This document shows, piece after piece, positions 8,191 to 17,157 of a stretch of DNA of 64,000 nt. This DNA is from Rossellomorea arthrocnemi (GTDB lineage: Bacteria > Bacillota > Bacilli > Bacillales > Bacillaceae_B): the NCBI RefSeq assembly GCF_904424705.1, contig NZ_CAJGBF010000012.1:62001-126000 (forward strand). Direction: 5' to 3'. The position numbers were made by a program, and so were the translations under genes. The notes under the pieces are model-generated. The model did not search any database. It was not told the DNA's origin and saw only the letters and a program-made list of their open reading frames with translations. Every line of letters starts with the position of its first letter. Position 1 is the stretch's first letter.

Positions 8191-9336
8191 CTATAAACCT
8201 AAGTTCTTCGCAATAATCGTCTTCATGATTTCATTGGTTCCTGCGTATATGCTCGCGACGGGAATATCCCGGTATCTCCTCGCAATCTCATATTCTTCCA
8301 TATATCCATATCCACCATGGAGCTGCATGCATTCCGCCGCGATTTTCTTGGCGCTGTCGGTCAGCTTCCACTTAGCCATGGACACTTTGGTGACGATGTC
8401 CTCCCCGGCGATATGTTCGGCGATCAGCTGATCAAGAAACGCTCTGCCCATTTCAATTTCCGTCGCCATCTCCGCGATTTTAAATTGGGTATTCTGGAAT
8501 TTGCTCACCGGCTTTCCGAAAGCATCCCGGCTTTTCACATAATCGATGGTCTGATTCAGCATCACTTCCGATGCTGTCTGGGCGGCAATAGCCACGAGCA
8601 GTCGTTCCTGCTGCAGTTTTTCCATCAAATAAACGAAGCCTTTTCCCTCTTCTCCAAGCAGGTTTTCTTTCGGGACACGACAGTCTTCGAAGATGAGTTC
8701 TGCCGTATCCTGAGAATGCAGTCCCACCTTATTCAGCTTCCTTCCCCGTGAAAAACCGGGAGCATCCCCCTCGATCGCCAGCAGGCTGACACCCTTATGC
8801 TTAGGATTCGCTTTTAGATCTGTTTTGCAGGCGACCACAATGAGGTCCGAATGAATCCCATTGGTGATGAATGTTTTAGCACCATTGACGATATAGTGAT
8901 CACCGTCAAGGACAGCCGTCGTCTTGATATTCGCAAGATCCGACCCGGTTCCCGGCTCTGTCATGGCAATGGCCGTAATGATTTCTCCCGTCGCACATTT
9001 CGGAAGCCAGCGGTTCTTCTGGTCTTGGGTGCCATAAGCTGTGATATAGGGAACGACAATATCATTATGAAGACCGATGCCGACCAGCCCTGAGCCCACT
9101 CGCTCAATCTCTTCGTTAATGATGACCGAGAATCCCCAATCCACTTCACTGCCGCCATATTGCTCCTCGATATCCGGGCAGAGATAGCCCTGCTCTCCCA
9201 TCTTCGCCCAAAAGGATCGCGGAATCATACGATCCTCCTCCCATTGATCATAGTGGGGGTACGCCTCCTTCTCTAAAAACTTCCGTAATGACCTCCTGAA
9301 CATATCGTGATCAGCTGTTAAGTAAAGATGTTTCAT
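8191..9336 (-). CDS. Acyl-CoA dehydrogenase
   Basis: 381-residue FAD-dependent acyl-CoA dehydrogenase. Visible family features are ITAIAMTEPGTGSDLA (FAD/substrate contacts), KTFITNG, the QLHGGYGYMEEYEIARRYRD signature and the C-terminal SIYAGTNEIMKTIIAK, where the catalytic glutamate is in GTNEI. It makes the first oxidation of an acyl-CoA in beta-oxidation, passing electrons to ETF. The substrate chain type cannot be read. Second gene of the operon, 27 bp after the ligase gene. Confidence 0.92.
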   Translation of the reverse strand: MKHLYLTADHDMFRRSLRKFLEKEAYPHYDQWEEDRMIPRSFWAKMGEQGYLCPDIEEQYGGSEVDWGFSVIINEEIERVGSGLVGIGLHNDIVVPYITAYGTQDQKNRWLPKCATGEIITAIAMTEPGTGSDLANIKTTAVLDGDHYIVNGAKTFITNGIHSDLIVVACKTDLKANPKHKGVSLLAIEGDAPGFSRGRKLNKVGLHSQDTAELIFEDCRVPKENLLGEEGKGFVYLMEKLQQERLLVAIAAQTASEVMLNQTIDYVKSRDAFGKPVSKFQNTQFKIAEMATEIEMGRAFLDQLIAEHIAGEDIVTKVSMAKWKLTDSAKKIAAECMQLHGGYGYMEEYEIARRYRDIPVASIYAGTNEIMKTIIAKNLGL

Positions 9337-9363
9337 GTGACCCTCTCCTCTATGAAAATCGCA

Positions 9364-10887
9364 TTATTGTTTGACTTTGGTAAGCGACTGGCGCAGCTGG
9401 TATTTTACTATTTTCCCCGACGCATTTCTCGGCAGGGTTTCTTCCACAAAGATCCTTCTTGGAATCTTGTAGCCTGCAAGCTTCTGACGACAGAAGTTTT
9501 TCATTTCCTGTTCATCAATGCTTGCACCCTGTTTCGGTACAATGACGGCACATACCGCTTCTCCCCATGTTTCATCAGGGAGCCCGATGATGGCAGCCTC
9601 AAGCACCGATGGATGCTCATAAAGGACTTCCTCGACTTCGATGGAGTACACATTTTCACCCCCTGAGATGATCATGTCTTTTTTCCGATCTACAAGGGTG
9701 ATGTAGCCATCCTCATCAATGGTGGCAAGATCTCCCGTATACAGCCAGCCATCTTTCAGCGTTTTCCTCGTTTCCTCAGGCTTTTTGTAATATTCCTTCA
9801 TAATCGACTCACCTTTGATGATGAACTCTCCGACCACACTTGGAGTAATGTCCTTTCCTTCCTCATTAACCACTCGCGCTTCGGTCAAGAATGCGGCTTT
9901 CCCCCCTTTTCCAAGATGAGCTTTATGCCCTTCCGGATCCAACAGGATTCCCCCTGGTCCCGCTTCCGTCAATCCACAAAGATTATAAAACTGGTCTGTC
10001 TTGAACAATTCGATACTCTTTCTTACGACCTCAGGAGCCATCGGTGCCGCACCATATCCGCAACGTTTAATCGAAGACAGGTCATAATCGGCAGCATTTG
10101 GCACCTGGAGCATAAAGGTATACATGGCAGGCACTCCGAAGAAGTGGGTGATCTTATGCTCTTCTATCGCTTCTAGGGTCTTCACAGGGTGAAAATCCCG
10201 GTGAATGACATGAGTTGCTCCCAGTACGACTCCCGAGAGAAGGAACAGGTTCAATTGAGCGGAATGGAACAAGGGTGCAATATGGAGGAAGTTCTCTCTC
10301 TCATTGATTCCCATGCTGATCATCATCGTAAGCCCGACATTGAATACCCGTTTGTGATCAAATAAGGCTCCTTTAGGTCTTCCCGTCGTACCCGAAGTAT
10401 ATAAAATTTCCAAATCGTCATTCTCACTGACGCGCACAGACGGATCCTCAGTATTCGAAACGAGCATCCGGTCGAATGAATGATGGCCCACTGTTTTCGG
10501 AGCTCCCGACGTAATGACATGCAGAACCTGGGTTTCTTCCCTGGAAGAAGTGACAGTCTCTTCGAATTCTTCGTCACAAAAGACGACAACCGATTCGGAC
10601 TGTTCGAGAATATAATGAACCTCGGATGACGTCAGGCGGAAATTGACAGGCACCATCACAGCACCGATCTTGGCGCCTGCAAAGAATGCAAGCACGAACC
10701 GATGGGAATTCTTCATCATCAGGGCGATTTTGTCGCCTTTACGGATCCCGAGATCAAGAAGACCATGAGCCAGTTTATTCACTTCTTCGTTCAACTGCTT
10801 ATACGTATAAGTTCTTCCTTCACATACAACCGCCAGCTTCTCCGGCTTCTTTCTCGCATTTTTTGCTAAATAAGAACCGATATCCAT
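9364..10887 (-). CDS. AMP-forming acyl-CoA synthetase (fatty acid-CoA ligase)
   Basis: 507-residue member of the ANL superfamily that adenylates a carboxylic acid and transfers it to CoA. The P-loop-like motif LYTSGTTGRPKGA is near residue 160, the adenylate-binding GWLYTGDLATIDEDGY and the hinge DRKKDMIISGGENVYS follow, and the catalytic lysine is in NASGKIVKYQLR at the end. ATG 10887 starts exactly at the family N-terminus; a longer frame upstream would run into the sigma-54 promoter. First gene of the four-gene catabolic operon, giving the operon its entry step. Confidence 0.92.
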   Translation of the reverse strand: MDIGSYLAKNARKKPEKLAVVCEGRTYTYKQLNEEVNKLAHGLLDLGIRKGDKIALMMKNSHRFVLAFFAGAKIGAVMVPVNFRLTSSEVHYILEQSESVVVFCDEEFEETVTSSREETQVLHVITSGAPKTVGHHSFDRMLVSNTEDPSVRVSENDDLEILYTSGTTGRPKGALFDHKRVFNVGLTMMISMGINERENFLHIAPLFHSAQLNLFLLSGVVLGATHVIHRDFHPVKTLEAIEEHKITHFFGVPAMYTFMLQVPNAADYDLSSIKRCGYGAAPMAPEVVRKSIELFKTDQFYNLCGLTEAGPGGILLDPEGHKAHLGKGGKAAFLTEARVVNEEGKDITPSVVGEFIIKGESIMKEYYKKPEETRKTLKDGWLYTGDLATIDEDGYITLVDRKKDMIISGGENVYSIEVEEVLYEHPSVLEAAIIGLPDETWGEAVCAVIVPKQGASIDEQEMKNFCRQKLAGYKIPRRIFVEETLPRNASGKIVKYQLRQSLTKVKQ

Positions 10888-10940
10888 TCTCCATTTCCCC
10901 CTATTGATCATGTTTTTGAAAGTACATTCAACCATTTTTA

Positions 10941-10956
10941 TGCAATAATTATGCCA
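10941..10956 (-). promoter_or_regulatory. Sigma-54 (-24/-12) promoter of the catabolic operon
   Basis: On the minus strand the sequence TGGCATAATTATTGCA matches the sigma-54 consensus TGGCAC-N5-TTGCA in 10 of the 11 fixed positions. It lies 54 bp upstream of the ligase start codon and below the gene for a sigma-54 activator. Transcription should start roughly 12 bp further toward 10929. Confidence 0.88.
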
Positions 10957-11003
10957 ACTTTCAGAAAACAACAGTCTTGAGGGATTCTATACTGGATCAG
11001 TAT

Positions 11004-11054
11004 CCATGTGTCCAGAAATTGGACACATGGATTTGGACAGTTCTGCTCATGTCC
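11004..11054. promoter_or_regulatory. Upstream activator sites for the sigma-54 regulator
   Basis: A perfect inverted repeat with 11-bp arms (CCATGTGTCCA, 5-bp spacer, mirror) spans 11004-11030. Its core is TGTCC-N7-GGACA. A further pair of half sites, GGACA at 11035-11039 and TGTCC at 11050-11054, follows. They sit 50-100 bp upstream of the -24 element, where enhancer-binding proteins bind. The same core recurs before the SDR at 13508-14275. No T-run follows the palindrome, so it is not a terminator of the regulator gene. Confidence 0.8.
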
Positions 11055-11059
11055 ACGCC

Positions 11060-13108
11060 CTACACTGTCAGCTGGTACTTCTTCAGTTTCTCATATAATC
11101 CTGAACGACTGATGCCGAGCAGCCTGGCAGCCTGGGCTTTGTTGCCATTCGCCTGTCTCATCGCCTTTTTAATGGCACCCAGTTCCGCATCCTCTGCAAG
11201 ACTGACGGTCGGCATTAGTGGTTCTCTCACCTCTGAGACAAGGTAATCCGGAAGATCCTCCACCTGAATATGTCCATGCTCAGCAAACGTCATCCCTCGT
11301 TCAAGTACGTTTCGAAGCTCCCGGACATTTCCCGGCCAGTCGTATCGAAGAAGCACTTTAGTCGCTTGAGCTGAAATGCCGGTGATACTCGTACCAAGCA
11401 TGGAATTGAGATCGATCATGAGTTTATGGGTGAGATATTCCACATCATGAATCCGTTCACGTAATGGTGGAATATTCAAGGAGATGACGTTCAGTCTGTA
11501 ATATAAATCCTCCCGAAATTCACCTTCCTTCACCATTTTCTCCAGATTTCGATTGGTTGCAGCGATGATCCGCACATCTACCTTGATGCGTTCATTTCCA
11601 CCGACCCGGTAAAATTCACGTTCCTGCAGAACACGTAACAACTTTGCCTGAAGGGCCATCGACATATCGCCAATTTCATCGAGAAACAGGGTCCCCCCAT
11701 TGGCCAGGTCAAATTTACCCACCTTGCCCCGCTTCTTCGCTCCCGTAAAAGCCCCTTCCTCATACCCGAAAAACTCAGATTCAAGTAAATCCTCCGGGAT
11801 TGCTGCACAGTTGACGATGACAAATTTGCCATCGGTTCTGGCGCTGCTGTTATGAATGGCATGGGCGAATAATTCCTTTCCTGTCCCGCTTTCACCTCTA
11901 AGGAGCACAGTCGATCTGCCCTTCGCTGCTTTGGACGCACTTTTCTTTAACTTCTCCATATAAGGATATTCACTAAGAATATGATCCCAGGTGAACCTGG
12001 CAGCTTCGGATTTTTGGAGCTGCCGGTGATAAAAGCTTGCCTTGTTTTCAGCTTTTTGCAGCCTCTTAAACAGCTCGCTTACCTCATTTAATTGACGGAA
12101 CATCACCTTCCCGATAGCCCCGATGACCCTGCCATCCTTCTTGATCGGAATTCTGTGTACAATATATTTAATGCCTTTCCTTTCGTTAAAATCACTTATT
12201 TCAGCCGTTTCTGTCATAAAGACATTCCTAATCTTCAACTGGGGGAGCACACTGTCCACATCCCGATGCAGTACTTCCTCCTTTTCAAGGTTGAAAAGTT
12301 CAAGCAATGGAGGACTCACCATTGTAATCATATTCCGTTCATCCGTCATCAAGATCCCATCGTACGCATGCTCTAATGTCGTCTCGATGGTCAGCTTTAA
12401 CTTTTTGACTGTTTGCAGTTCCTCAGCCATCTTTTCAATTTCAGAAATATCCTGAAAAAGAATGATTTTCCCCTGCTTATGGTTCACGGTTTCATAGGAC
12501 GCAATATGCAGGATGCATTGATACGTTTCATCATGTTGATGTTCCTGATTTGCCATATCGAGGCTCGGAAATACATCTTTTAGGTGATGAGCTTGAATGG
12601 AGTGGATAGGGCGTCCAGTGATTTTCGAAAGCGATTCATTGGCATAAATGATCTGTAACTGTTCATCCGTCATCAATACCCCTACACCCGAATGCTTCAA
12701 GATCGTTTCCAGCTGGTCCTTTAAGGTATTGGCTGACTTCAATAACGTCATCACCATCTCTGTTTTAGTCAGTAACCCCATCACTTTGCCTTCCTCATCA
12801 AGAACGATTCCCGTCCCCGCTTTACTTGTTTTCACCAGCTCCTCAATTTGATGATAGGGAGTATCTATCCGAATCGTTCTTGTTTCCTTTTTTATGTAAG
12901 CTTTAATCGGTGTTTCAAGCGGCTTCTGGTCCAGGATCATTTGATATAATCCACTGCGTGTGAACACACCCTGGAGGTTCATGTTCCCATCTGTAATCGG
13001 CAGGAGGTTCCACTTCTTTTCCCTTATGATCTCAATGGCTTCTTTCAATGTGGTATCATCCGTCAACACACAATCGACCGACGTGACCATATCCCGGAAC
13101 TGAATCAT
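11060..13108 (-). CDS. Sigma-54-dependent activator with CBS and PAS domains
   Basis: 682 residues. Two CBS motifs (about 1-120) are followed by two PAS domains (about 130-235 and 245-345), the AAA+ domain with Walker A GESGTGKE near 400, the sigma-54 contact motif GAFTGA near 450, Walker [11 protein letters not shown], and a C-terminal Fis-type helix-turn-helix [20 protein letters not shown]. No phospho-receiver is present, so control is probably by ligand binding to CBS or PAS domains, as in RocR/AcoR-type proteins. It lies just upstream of, and co-directional with, the acyl-CoA operon, and its predicted binding palindromes precede that operon and the SDR at 13508. Confidence 0.92.
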   Translation of the reverse strand: MIQFRDMVTSVDCVLTDDTTLKEAIEIIREKKWNLLPITDGNMNLQGVFTRSGLYQMILDQKPLETPIKAYIKKETRTIRIDTPYHQIEELVKTSKAGTGIVLDEEGKVMGLLTKTEMVMTLLKSANTLKDQLETILKHSGVGVLMTDEQLQIIYANESLSKITGRPIHSIQAHHLKDVFPSLDMANQEHQHDETYQCILHIASYETVNHKQGKIILFQDISEIEKMAEELQTVKKLKLTIETTLEHAYDGILMTDERNMITMVSPPLLELFNLEKEEVLHRDVDSVLPQLKIRNVFMTETAEISDFNERKGIKYIVHRIPIKKDGRVIGAIGKVMFRQLNEVSELFKRLQKAENKASFYHRQLQKSEAARFTWDHILSEYPYMEKLKKSASKAAKGRSTVLLRGESGTGKELFAHAIHNSSARTDGKFVIVNCAAIPEDLLESEFFGYEEGAFTGAKKRGKVGKFDLANGGTLFLDEIGDMSMALQAKLLRVLQEREFYRVGGNERIKVDVRIIAATNRNLEKMVKEGEFREDLYYRLNVISLNIPPLRERIHDVEYLTHKLMIDLNSMLGTSITGISAQATKVLLRYDWPGNVRELRNVLERGMTFAEHGHIQVEDLPDYLVSEVREPLMPTVSLAEDAELGAIKKAMRQANGNKAQAARLLGISRSGLYEKLKKYQLTV

Positions 13109-13457
13109 TTCAATCCTCCTTTTATAAAATCTGAAAATTCAATCTGTTATTTTCATTATAAAGCTTTATGTAACAAAGGTCACTTCCTTCATTTTCTGTT
13201 GTCCATGCAGGTATCCAGACAGGAGTTTCATTAAAAATTTTCTTACGTTTTCGAATGAATATGTATGAAACTGATCCATTTTCCTGCTTCTTATCCAGCG
13301 ATACCTCCTCATGGGGAAGCCACTACAGCCCGAATTGAGTCGGTTTTCTTTCGTTATGAGCTACTTTAAAGAAATAGAGATGAACCGACATTTATGTGCT
13401 GGAATCCTGATATCGAAAAATGCGATTGGTTCGATCCTGTTTATGTAAACAGACAAA
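13109..13457. other. Intergenic region with promoter of the sigma-54 activator
   Basis: About 350 bp without a credible gene. On the minus strand a TATAAT near 13155-13160 with a weak -35 (GTGACC) 17 bp upstream could drive the activator gene, which starts at 13108 behind AAAGGAGG. Nothing else is recognised. Confidence 0.4.
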
Positions 13458-13492
13458 CCAAAAAAAGATCAGAAGCTTAGTAAGCCCTGATC
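13458..13492 (-). terminator. Terminator of the 3-hydroxyacyl-CoA dehydrogenase-like gene
   Basis: On the minus strand GATCAG and CTGATC pair, with an inner GCTT/AAGC pair, followed by seven T residues, 16 bp after the stop codon at 13508. Confidence 0.85.
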
Positions 13493-13507
13493 CATTATTT
13501 CCTTTCT

Positions 13508-14275
13508 TTATTTCGGCTGCATGCGGATTCCTCCGTCGAGACGAATCGTCTCTCCATTCAGCATCTGGTTTGAAAGGATGCTTTCCACAAGTTGGGCGTA
13601 TTCATCAGGACGTCCGAGACGCTTCGGGAATGGCACCATTTTCCCAAGTGATTCAACAGCTTCCTCCGGTAACGATTCAAACATCGGTGTGTGAAACAGC
13701 CCCGGCGCGATTGTCATTACCCGGATACCGTACGAAGCGAGCTCCCTCGCAATCGGCAATGTCATTCCGACGACTCCACCTTTTGAGGCACTATAAGCCG
13801 CCTGTCCGATCTGTCCTTCAAATGCCGCGACGGATGCCGTATTGATGATGACACCTCTTTCACCTAATTCGTTCGGGTCATTCTTCGCCATGAGTTCCGA
13901 AGCCAATCGAATCACATTGAATGTGCCGATCAAATTAATTGAAATCACCTTAGAAAACGTATCGAGAGAATGAATGCCTTTTCGTGATAGTAGTTTTGAC
14001 GCCATTCCGATCCCTGCACAATTTACAACTGTATTAATCGTCCCGAATGACTCCACTACTTTGTGAATAGCGTTGGAGACGTCCTTCTCACTTGTTACAT
14101 CCGTTCGGACAAATATACTTCTTTCCCCAAGCTCAACCGCAAGCGATTGACCTCTTTCATCGGATACATCCAGTATGGCTGCTTTCCCACCAGCCTTGAT
14201 GATCTGCCTCACTGTCCCTTCCCCTAACCCTGACGCACCACCGGTCACGATGGCGATTGATTCACTGATCTTCAT
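13508..14275 (-). CDS. SDR oxidoreductase, 3-hydroxyacyl-CoA dehydrogenase type II-like
   Basis: 255 residues. [13 protein letters not shown] is the NAD-binding motif, NCAGIG the second conserved segment, and the active site is in [15 protein letters not shown] (Tyr-x-x-x-Lys). The insertion after NCAG, the [20 protein letters not shown] segment and the C-terminal RLDGGIRM agree with the HSD10/FabG-like 3-hydroxy-2-methylacyl-CoA dehydrogenases. ATG 14275 has GGGAGG 7 nt upstream. It carries its own sigma-54 promoter and the same upstream palindrome as the acyl-CoA operon, so it probably supplies the 3-hydroxyacyl-CoA oxidation step. Confidence 0.85.
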   Translation of the reverse strand: MKISESIAIVTGGASGLGEGTVRQIIKAGGKAAILDVSDERGQSLAVELGERSIFVRTDVTSEKDVSNAIHKVVESFGTINTVVNCAGIGMASKLLSRKGIHSLDTFSKVISINLIGTFNVIRLASELMAKNDPNELGERGVIINTASVAAFEGQIGQAAYSASKGGVVGMTLPIARELASYGIRVMTIAPGLFHTPMFESLPEEAVESLGKMVPFPKRLGRPDEYAQLVESILSNQMLNGETIRLDGGIRMQPK

Positions 14276-14311
14276 TGAATTGCCTCCCTTTTTACTAGTC
14301 AACTTTTACTT

Positions 14312-14327
14312 TGCAAGAATTGTGCCA
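14312..14327 (-). promoter_or_regulatory. Sigma-54 promoter of the SDR gene
   Basis: Minus-strand TGGCACAATTCTTGCA matches the sigma-54 consensus TGGCAC-N5-TTGCA at every fixed position. It is 37 bp upstream of the start codon. Confidence 0.9.
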
Positions 14328-14369
14328 ATCCTGATTTTCCTGTTTTTGTCATGAGGGGAGGTTTCAAAC

Positions 14370-14386
14370 TGTCCAGAATCAGGACA
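14370..14386. promoter_or_regulatory. Upstream activator site, TGTCC-N7-GGACA
   Basis: TGTCCAGAATCAGGACA has the same half sites and spacing as the palindrome at 11009-11025 (TGTCCAGAAATTGGACA). It lies about 50 bp upstream of the -24 element of the SDR promoter, suggesting binding by the same activator. Confidence 0.78.
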
Positions 14387-14547
14387 CTTTGTACATCGGA
14401 GAACGATCCTTCTATTATAAGCTCCGAAAAAACGGGATTAGACTGATCCAAATGGACAACACGCTCGTTAACTGAGTGACTCCTCTGCACTATTAACAAA
14501 TATCCACATGCGAATTGTGTGGAAAATAAAAAGTTTCTTTGTCAGAC

Positions 14548-14621
14548 ATGTTACAATGCAACATTTCCTCACTTTTTTTCACACAGAATCTATTGAAGGA
14601 TACCTGAAGCATATCTATTAT
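14548..14621 (+). promoter_or_regulatory. Promoter and dyad upstream of the DeoR-like operon
   Basis: TTGAAG at 14593-14598 and TATTAT at 14616-14621, 17 bp apart, form a sigma-A promoter for the operon at 14656. An interrupted dyad ATGTT-N7-AACAT lies at 14548-14564 upstream of it and could be an operator. Confidence 0.55.
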
Positions 14622-14655
14622 GAAATGGTAAACGAAAACAGAAAGGATGTTCACC

Positions 14656-15225
14656 ATGCTGCCGATTGATCGACAACAACAGATCTTAAACTGGCTTAAG
14701 GAAGAAGGAACACTGCGTGTGTCCGATATCAGCTCCCGCCTGGAAGTATCGGAAATGACGGTGTATCGGGATCTTAAGCCCCTCATGGATACCAATAAGA
14801 TCAAGAAAACCTCGAATGGTATTTCAACGATGGAGTCACACAGCCTCCCCTCTGATTCCTGTATATATTGCCTGAAATCGACAACTTCCAGAAGATCAGT
14901 TCAACTTGTAAAGAAAGATCACACAATTGAACAGACCTGCTGCCCTCACTGCGGATTACTCCGCTATGAAGATATCAAGGAGGACGTCGTGCAGATTCTA
15001 TGCAGGGACTTCTTGACAGATATGACGATCAGCGGGAAAACGGCCACCTACCTGATTGATGCAGACCTGAACCTGAACTGCTGTCAGCCTCAAGTCATCG
15101 CTTTTGACTCAAGGAAACAAGGGGAACAATTTCAGACCGGATTCCGAGGAAAACTCCACAACTTTCAACAAGCCATCTCGGTCATCTCAAGGGACATGCA
15201 GGAATCGGGCTGCTGCCAAGACTAA
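14656..15225 (+). CDS. DeoR-type HTH protein with cysteine-rich NosL-like domain
   Basis: 189 residues. The first 55 are a DeoR winged helix (ISSRLEVSEMTVYRDLKPL). The rest is cysteine-rich: CIYC near 68, CCPHCG near 95, a lone Cys after IL, NCC near 135 and GCC at the end. The part from CCPHCGLL to FRGKLHNFQQA, with AFDSRKQGEQF, recalls the metal-binding NosL domain; this resemblance is by eye only. ATG 14656 is 9 nt after AAAGG. It heads an operon with a PepSY protein and a His-tailed lipoprotein, so a metal- or redox-sensing regulator is likely. Confidence 0.75.
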   Translation: MLPIDRQQQILNWLKEEGTLRVSDISSRLEVSEMTVYRDLKPLMDTNKIKKTSNGISTMESHSLPSDSCIYCLKSTTSRRSVQLVKKDHTIEQTCCPHCGLLRYEDIKEDVVQILCRDFLTDMTISGKTATYLIDADLNLNCCQPQVIAFDSRKQGEQFQTGFRGKLHNFQQAISVISRDMQESGCCQD

Positions 15226-15242
15226 GAAAAGAGGAAAAGACT

Positions 15243-16574
15243 ATGGAAAAAAAATCATATCAAACCATTTGGAGATGGCATTTCTACGCGGGACTCATCA
15301 TTGCCCCGTTCCTCCTCATCCTGGCTGTGACGGGATCGATTTATCTCTTCAAGCCCCAAATCGAACAGAATCTCTATCAAAAATACTACGAAGTCAATCC
15401 ACAGGGGGAGAAGCTTTCTGCCACTGAACTCATCGATAAGGTGAAAACGCTTCACCCGGATGCACAGATCACAAGCTTCCGTCCCGGGGAAAGTGCCGAC
15501 CGTTCCAGCGAAATCGGCATCATTACAGAAGAAGGTTCTGCTACTGTTTTCTTGAACCCATACACAGGAAAGTCACTGGGTGAATTGAAGCCTGAGGACC
15601 GGATCATGAATAAAGTCGAAGAAATTCACGGAGAGCTGATGGCGGGTACCCTCGGCGACCGCATCGTGGAACTTGTTGCCTGCTGGGCCGTCGTCCTCGT
15701 TGTCACGGGATTGTTCCTATGGTTCCCCCGTAAGAAGGATAAGCTATCCGGTGTGTTCCTTCCCCGCTTCACTAAAGGAAAGAAAATCTTCAGAAGGGAC
15801 CTCCACGCAGTACCGGCTTTCTGGATCACAGCGGGAATGCTGTTTCTAATCATGACAGGACTTCCCTGGTCGGGATTCTGGGGAACGAACTTTCAGAATC
15901 TCATGACCAAGACAGGAGCCGGCTACCCTCCTTCTATCTGGACAGGGGAAGCTCCTCAGTCCGTCGTGAAAACAAAGGAAATCGCCGACGTCCCCTGGGC
16001 CGCTGAGAATTTGGACGTTCCCGTATCAGCCCTTGAAGGGTACACGCCATTATCCATGAATGATGTCGTAACGATTGCGAAACGAGAAGGAATCGATCCG
16101 AGTTATACCGTCTACATCCCTCAGGAAGAAAAAGGTGTCTATACTCTATCCGCCTTCCCGGCTAAAGCACAAAATGAGGTCACGATGCACCTCGATCAGT
16201 ACACAGGAGCCGTCCTCGCTGATTACCGATTCGACAACTACGGGGTCGGAGGCAAAATCGTCGCCATGGGGATCACTCTCCATACAGGAACGCAGTTCGG
16301 CTTCATCAATCAAATGATCAGCCTGTTCATCTGTCTCGGTATCATGCTGGTCGCGGTCAGCGGCTTCTATCTATGGCTGAAGCGGAAACCGAAAAGAGAT
16401 ATGGGTGCACCGAAAGCACCGGGCATTCTGAAGATGAAGTACTTCCTGCTTGTCATGATCGCGCTAGGGATTCTATTCCCGCTTGTCGGGGCTTCCTTGA
16501 TTGTCGTCCTGCTTCTTGACCGGGTATTGATCAAAAGAATTCCTGCTACGAAAAAATTCTTCGGTGCGGCATAA
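15243..16574 (+). CDS. PepSY-associated membrane protein
   Basis: 443 residues with four main membrane segments (about 15-38, 140-162, 185-210, 340-362) and a fifth hydrophobic pair at the C-terminus. The N-terminal WRWHFYAGLIIAPFLLILAVTGSIYLF is the PepSY_TM family start and HGELMAGTLGDRIVEL precedes the second helix. Conserved membrane histidines (WHFYAGL, EIHGEL, DLHAV, LHTGTQ) could hold haem or metal, as proposed for related iron- or copper-linked proteins. It starts 17 bp after the regulator and 16 bp before the lipoprotein, so the three are an operon. Transported or reduced substrate is unknown. Confidence 0.85.
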   Translation: MEKKSYQTIWRWHFYAGLIIAPFLLILAVTGSIYLFKPQIEQNLYQKYYEVNPQGEKLSATELIDKVKTLHPDAQITSFRPGESADRSSEIGIITEEGSATVFLNPYTGKSLGELKPEDRIMNKVEEIHGELMAGTLGDRIVELVACWAVVLVVTGLFLWFPRKKDKLSGVFLPRFTKGKKIFRRDLHAVPAFWITAGMLFLIMTGLPWSGFWGTNFQNLMTKTGAGYPPSIWTGEAPQSVVKTKEIADVPWAAENLDVPVSALEGYTPLSMNDVVTIAKREGIDPSYTVYIPQEEKGVYTLSAFPAKAQNEVTMHLDQYTGAVLADYRFDNYGVGGKIVAMGITLHTGTQFGFINQMISLFICLGIMLVAVSGFYLWLKRKPKRDMGAPKAPGILKMKYFLLVMIALGILFPLVGASLIVVLLLDRVLIKRIPATKKFFGAA

Positions 16575-16590
16575 GAAAGGACGATGCGAT

Positions 16591-17058
16591 ATGAAATCAA
16601 CGATAAAATACTTTAGTATCCTTTTCCTTTGCATGCTTCTTGGTGCCTGCACCCCGAAGGAAGATGCGGCAGAATTGTATGAGCAGGAATCTCCCCTCCA
16701 GGCTGATATTACGCTGCCGGACGATTTTTCCGGAAGGGGTGACCTTATCAAAATCGAACTCACACAAAATAACAAAAAGGTGGAGAATGCCGACTTTGTC
16801 CACGTGGAAATCTGGAAAGGCGACGGATCCTTCCGTAATGGAATGGAAGAAGCCGAGAATGCTGGAGATGGGGTTTACACGTTCAAGAAGGCTCTGACAG
16901 AAGAGGGTCTCTATTACATCAAGGTCCATGCAGGAAATAACGGCTCAATCATCATGCCGACACTCCCCTTTGCTGTTGGCGAACTCTCAAAAGCAGATGT
17001 GGAAACACTGAATGACCAGACTCCTGCTGAGAGTGGGGATCACAGTCACCACCACTGA
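16591..17058 (+). CDS. FixH/YtkA-like lipoprotein with histidine tail
   Basis: 155 residues. The signal peptide ends with the lipobox LLGAC (Cys20), so the protein should be anchored outside the membrane. The body is an all-beta domain of the FixH/YtkA-like type, with VHVEIWKGDGSFRNG and GLYYIKVHAGNNG segments. The C-terminus GDHSHHH could bind metal. ATG 16591 is 9 nt after AAGGA and fits the signal peptide; the frame is open further upstream. Last gene of the three-gene operon, followed by a terminator. Copper or haem-copper oxidase assembly is possible but unproven. Confidence 0.8.
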   Translation: MKSTIKYFSILFLCMLLGACTPKEDAAELYEQESPLQADITLPDDFSGRGDLIKIELTQNNKKVENADFVHVEIWKGDGSFRNGMEEAENAGDGVYTFKKALTEEGLYYIKVHAGNNGSIIMPTLPFAVGELSKADVETLNDQTPAESGDHSHHH

Positions 17059-17061
17059 CCT

Positions 17062-17100
17062 AAAAGATCGTAAGCTTAAACTGCTTTCGATCTTTTTTTA
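17062..17100 (+). terminator. Terminator of the PepSY operon
   Basis: AAAGATCG pairs with CGATCTTT around a 17-base loop and is followed by seven T residues, directly after the lipoprotein stop codon. Confidence 0.88.
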
Positions 17101-17157
17101 ACTGAATATGAGATTCCAAGTTTGCTATAATGGTCATAAAAGGGGGATGTTGATCCG

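Noticed and set aside
7775-8431. Plus-strand 218-codon frame over the thiolase and acyl-CoA dehydrogenase genes
   Set aside because: It is antisense to two clear enzymes and has Ser/Thr/Pro-rich shadow composition.
11004-11030. Terminator of the sigma-54 activator gene
   Set aside because: The palindrome has no T-run on either strand and its core recurs at another sigma-54 promoter, so an activator site explains it better.
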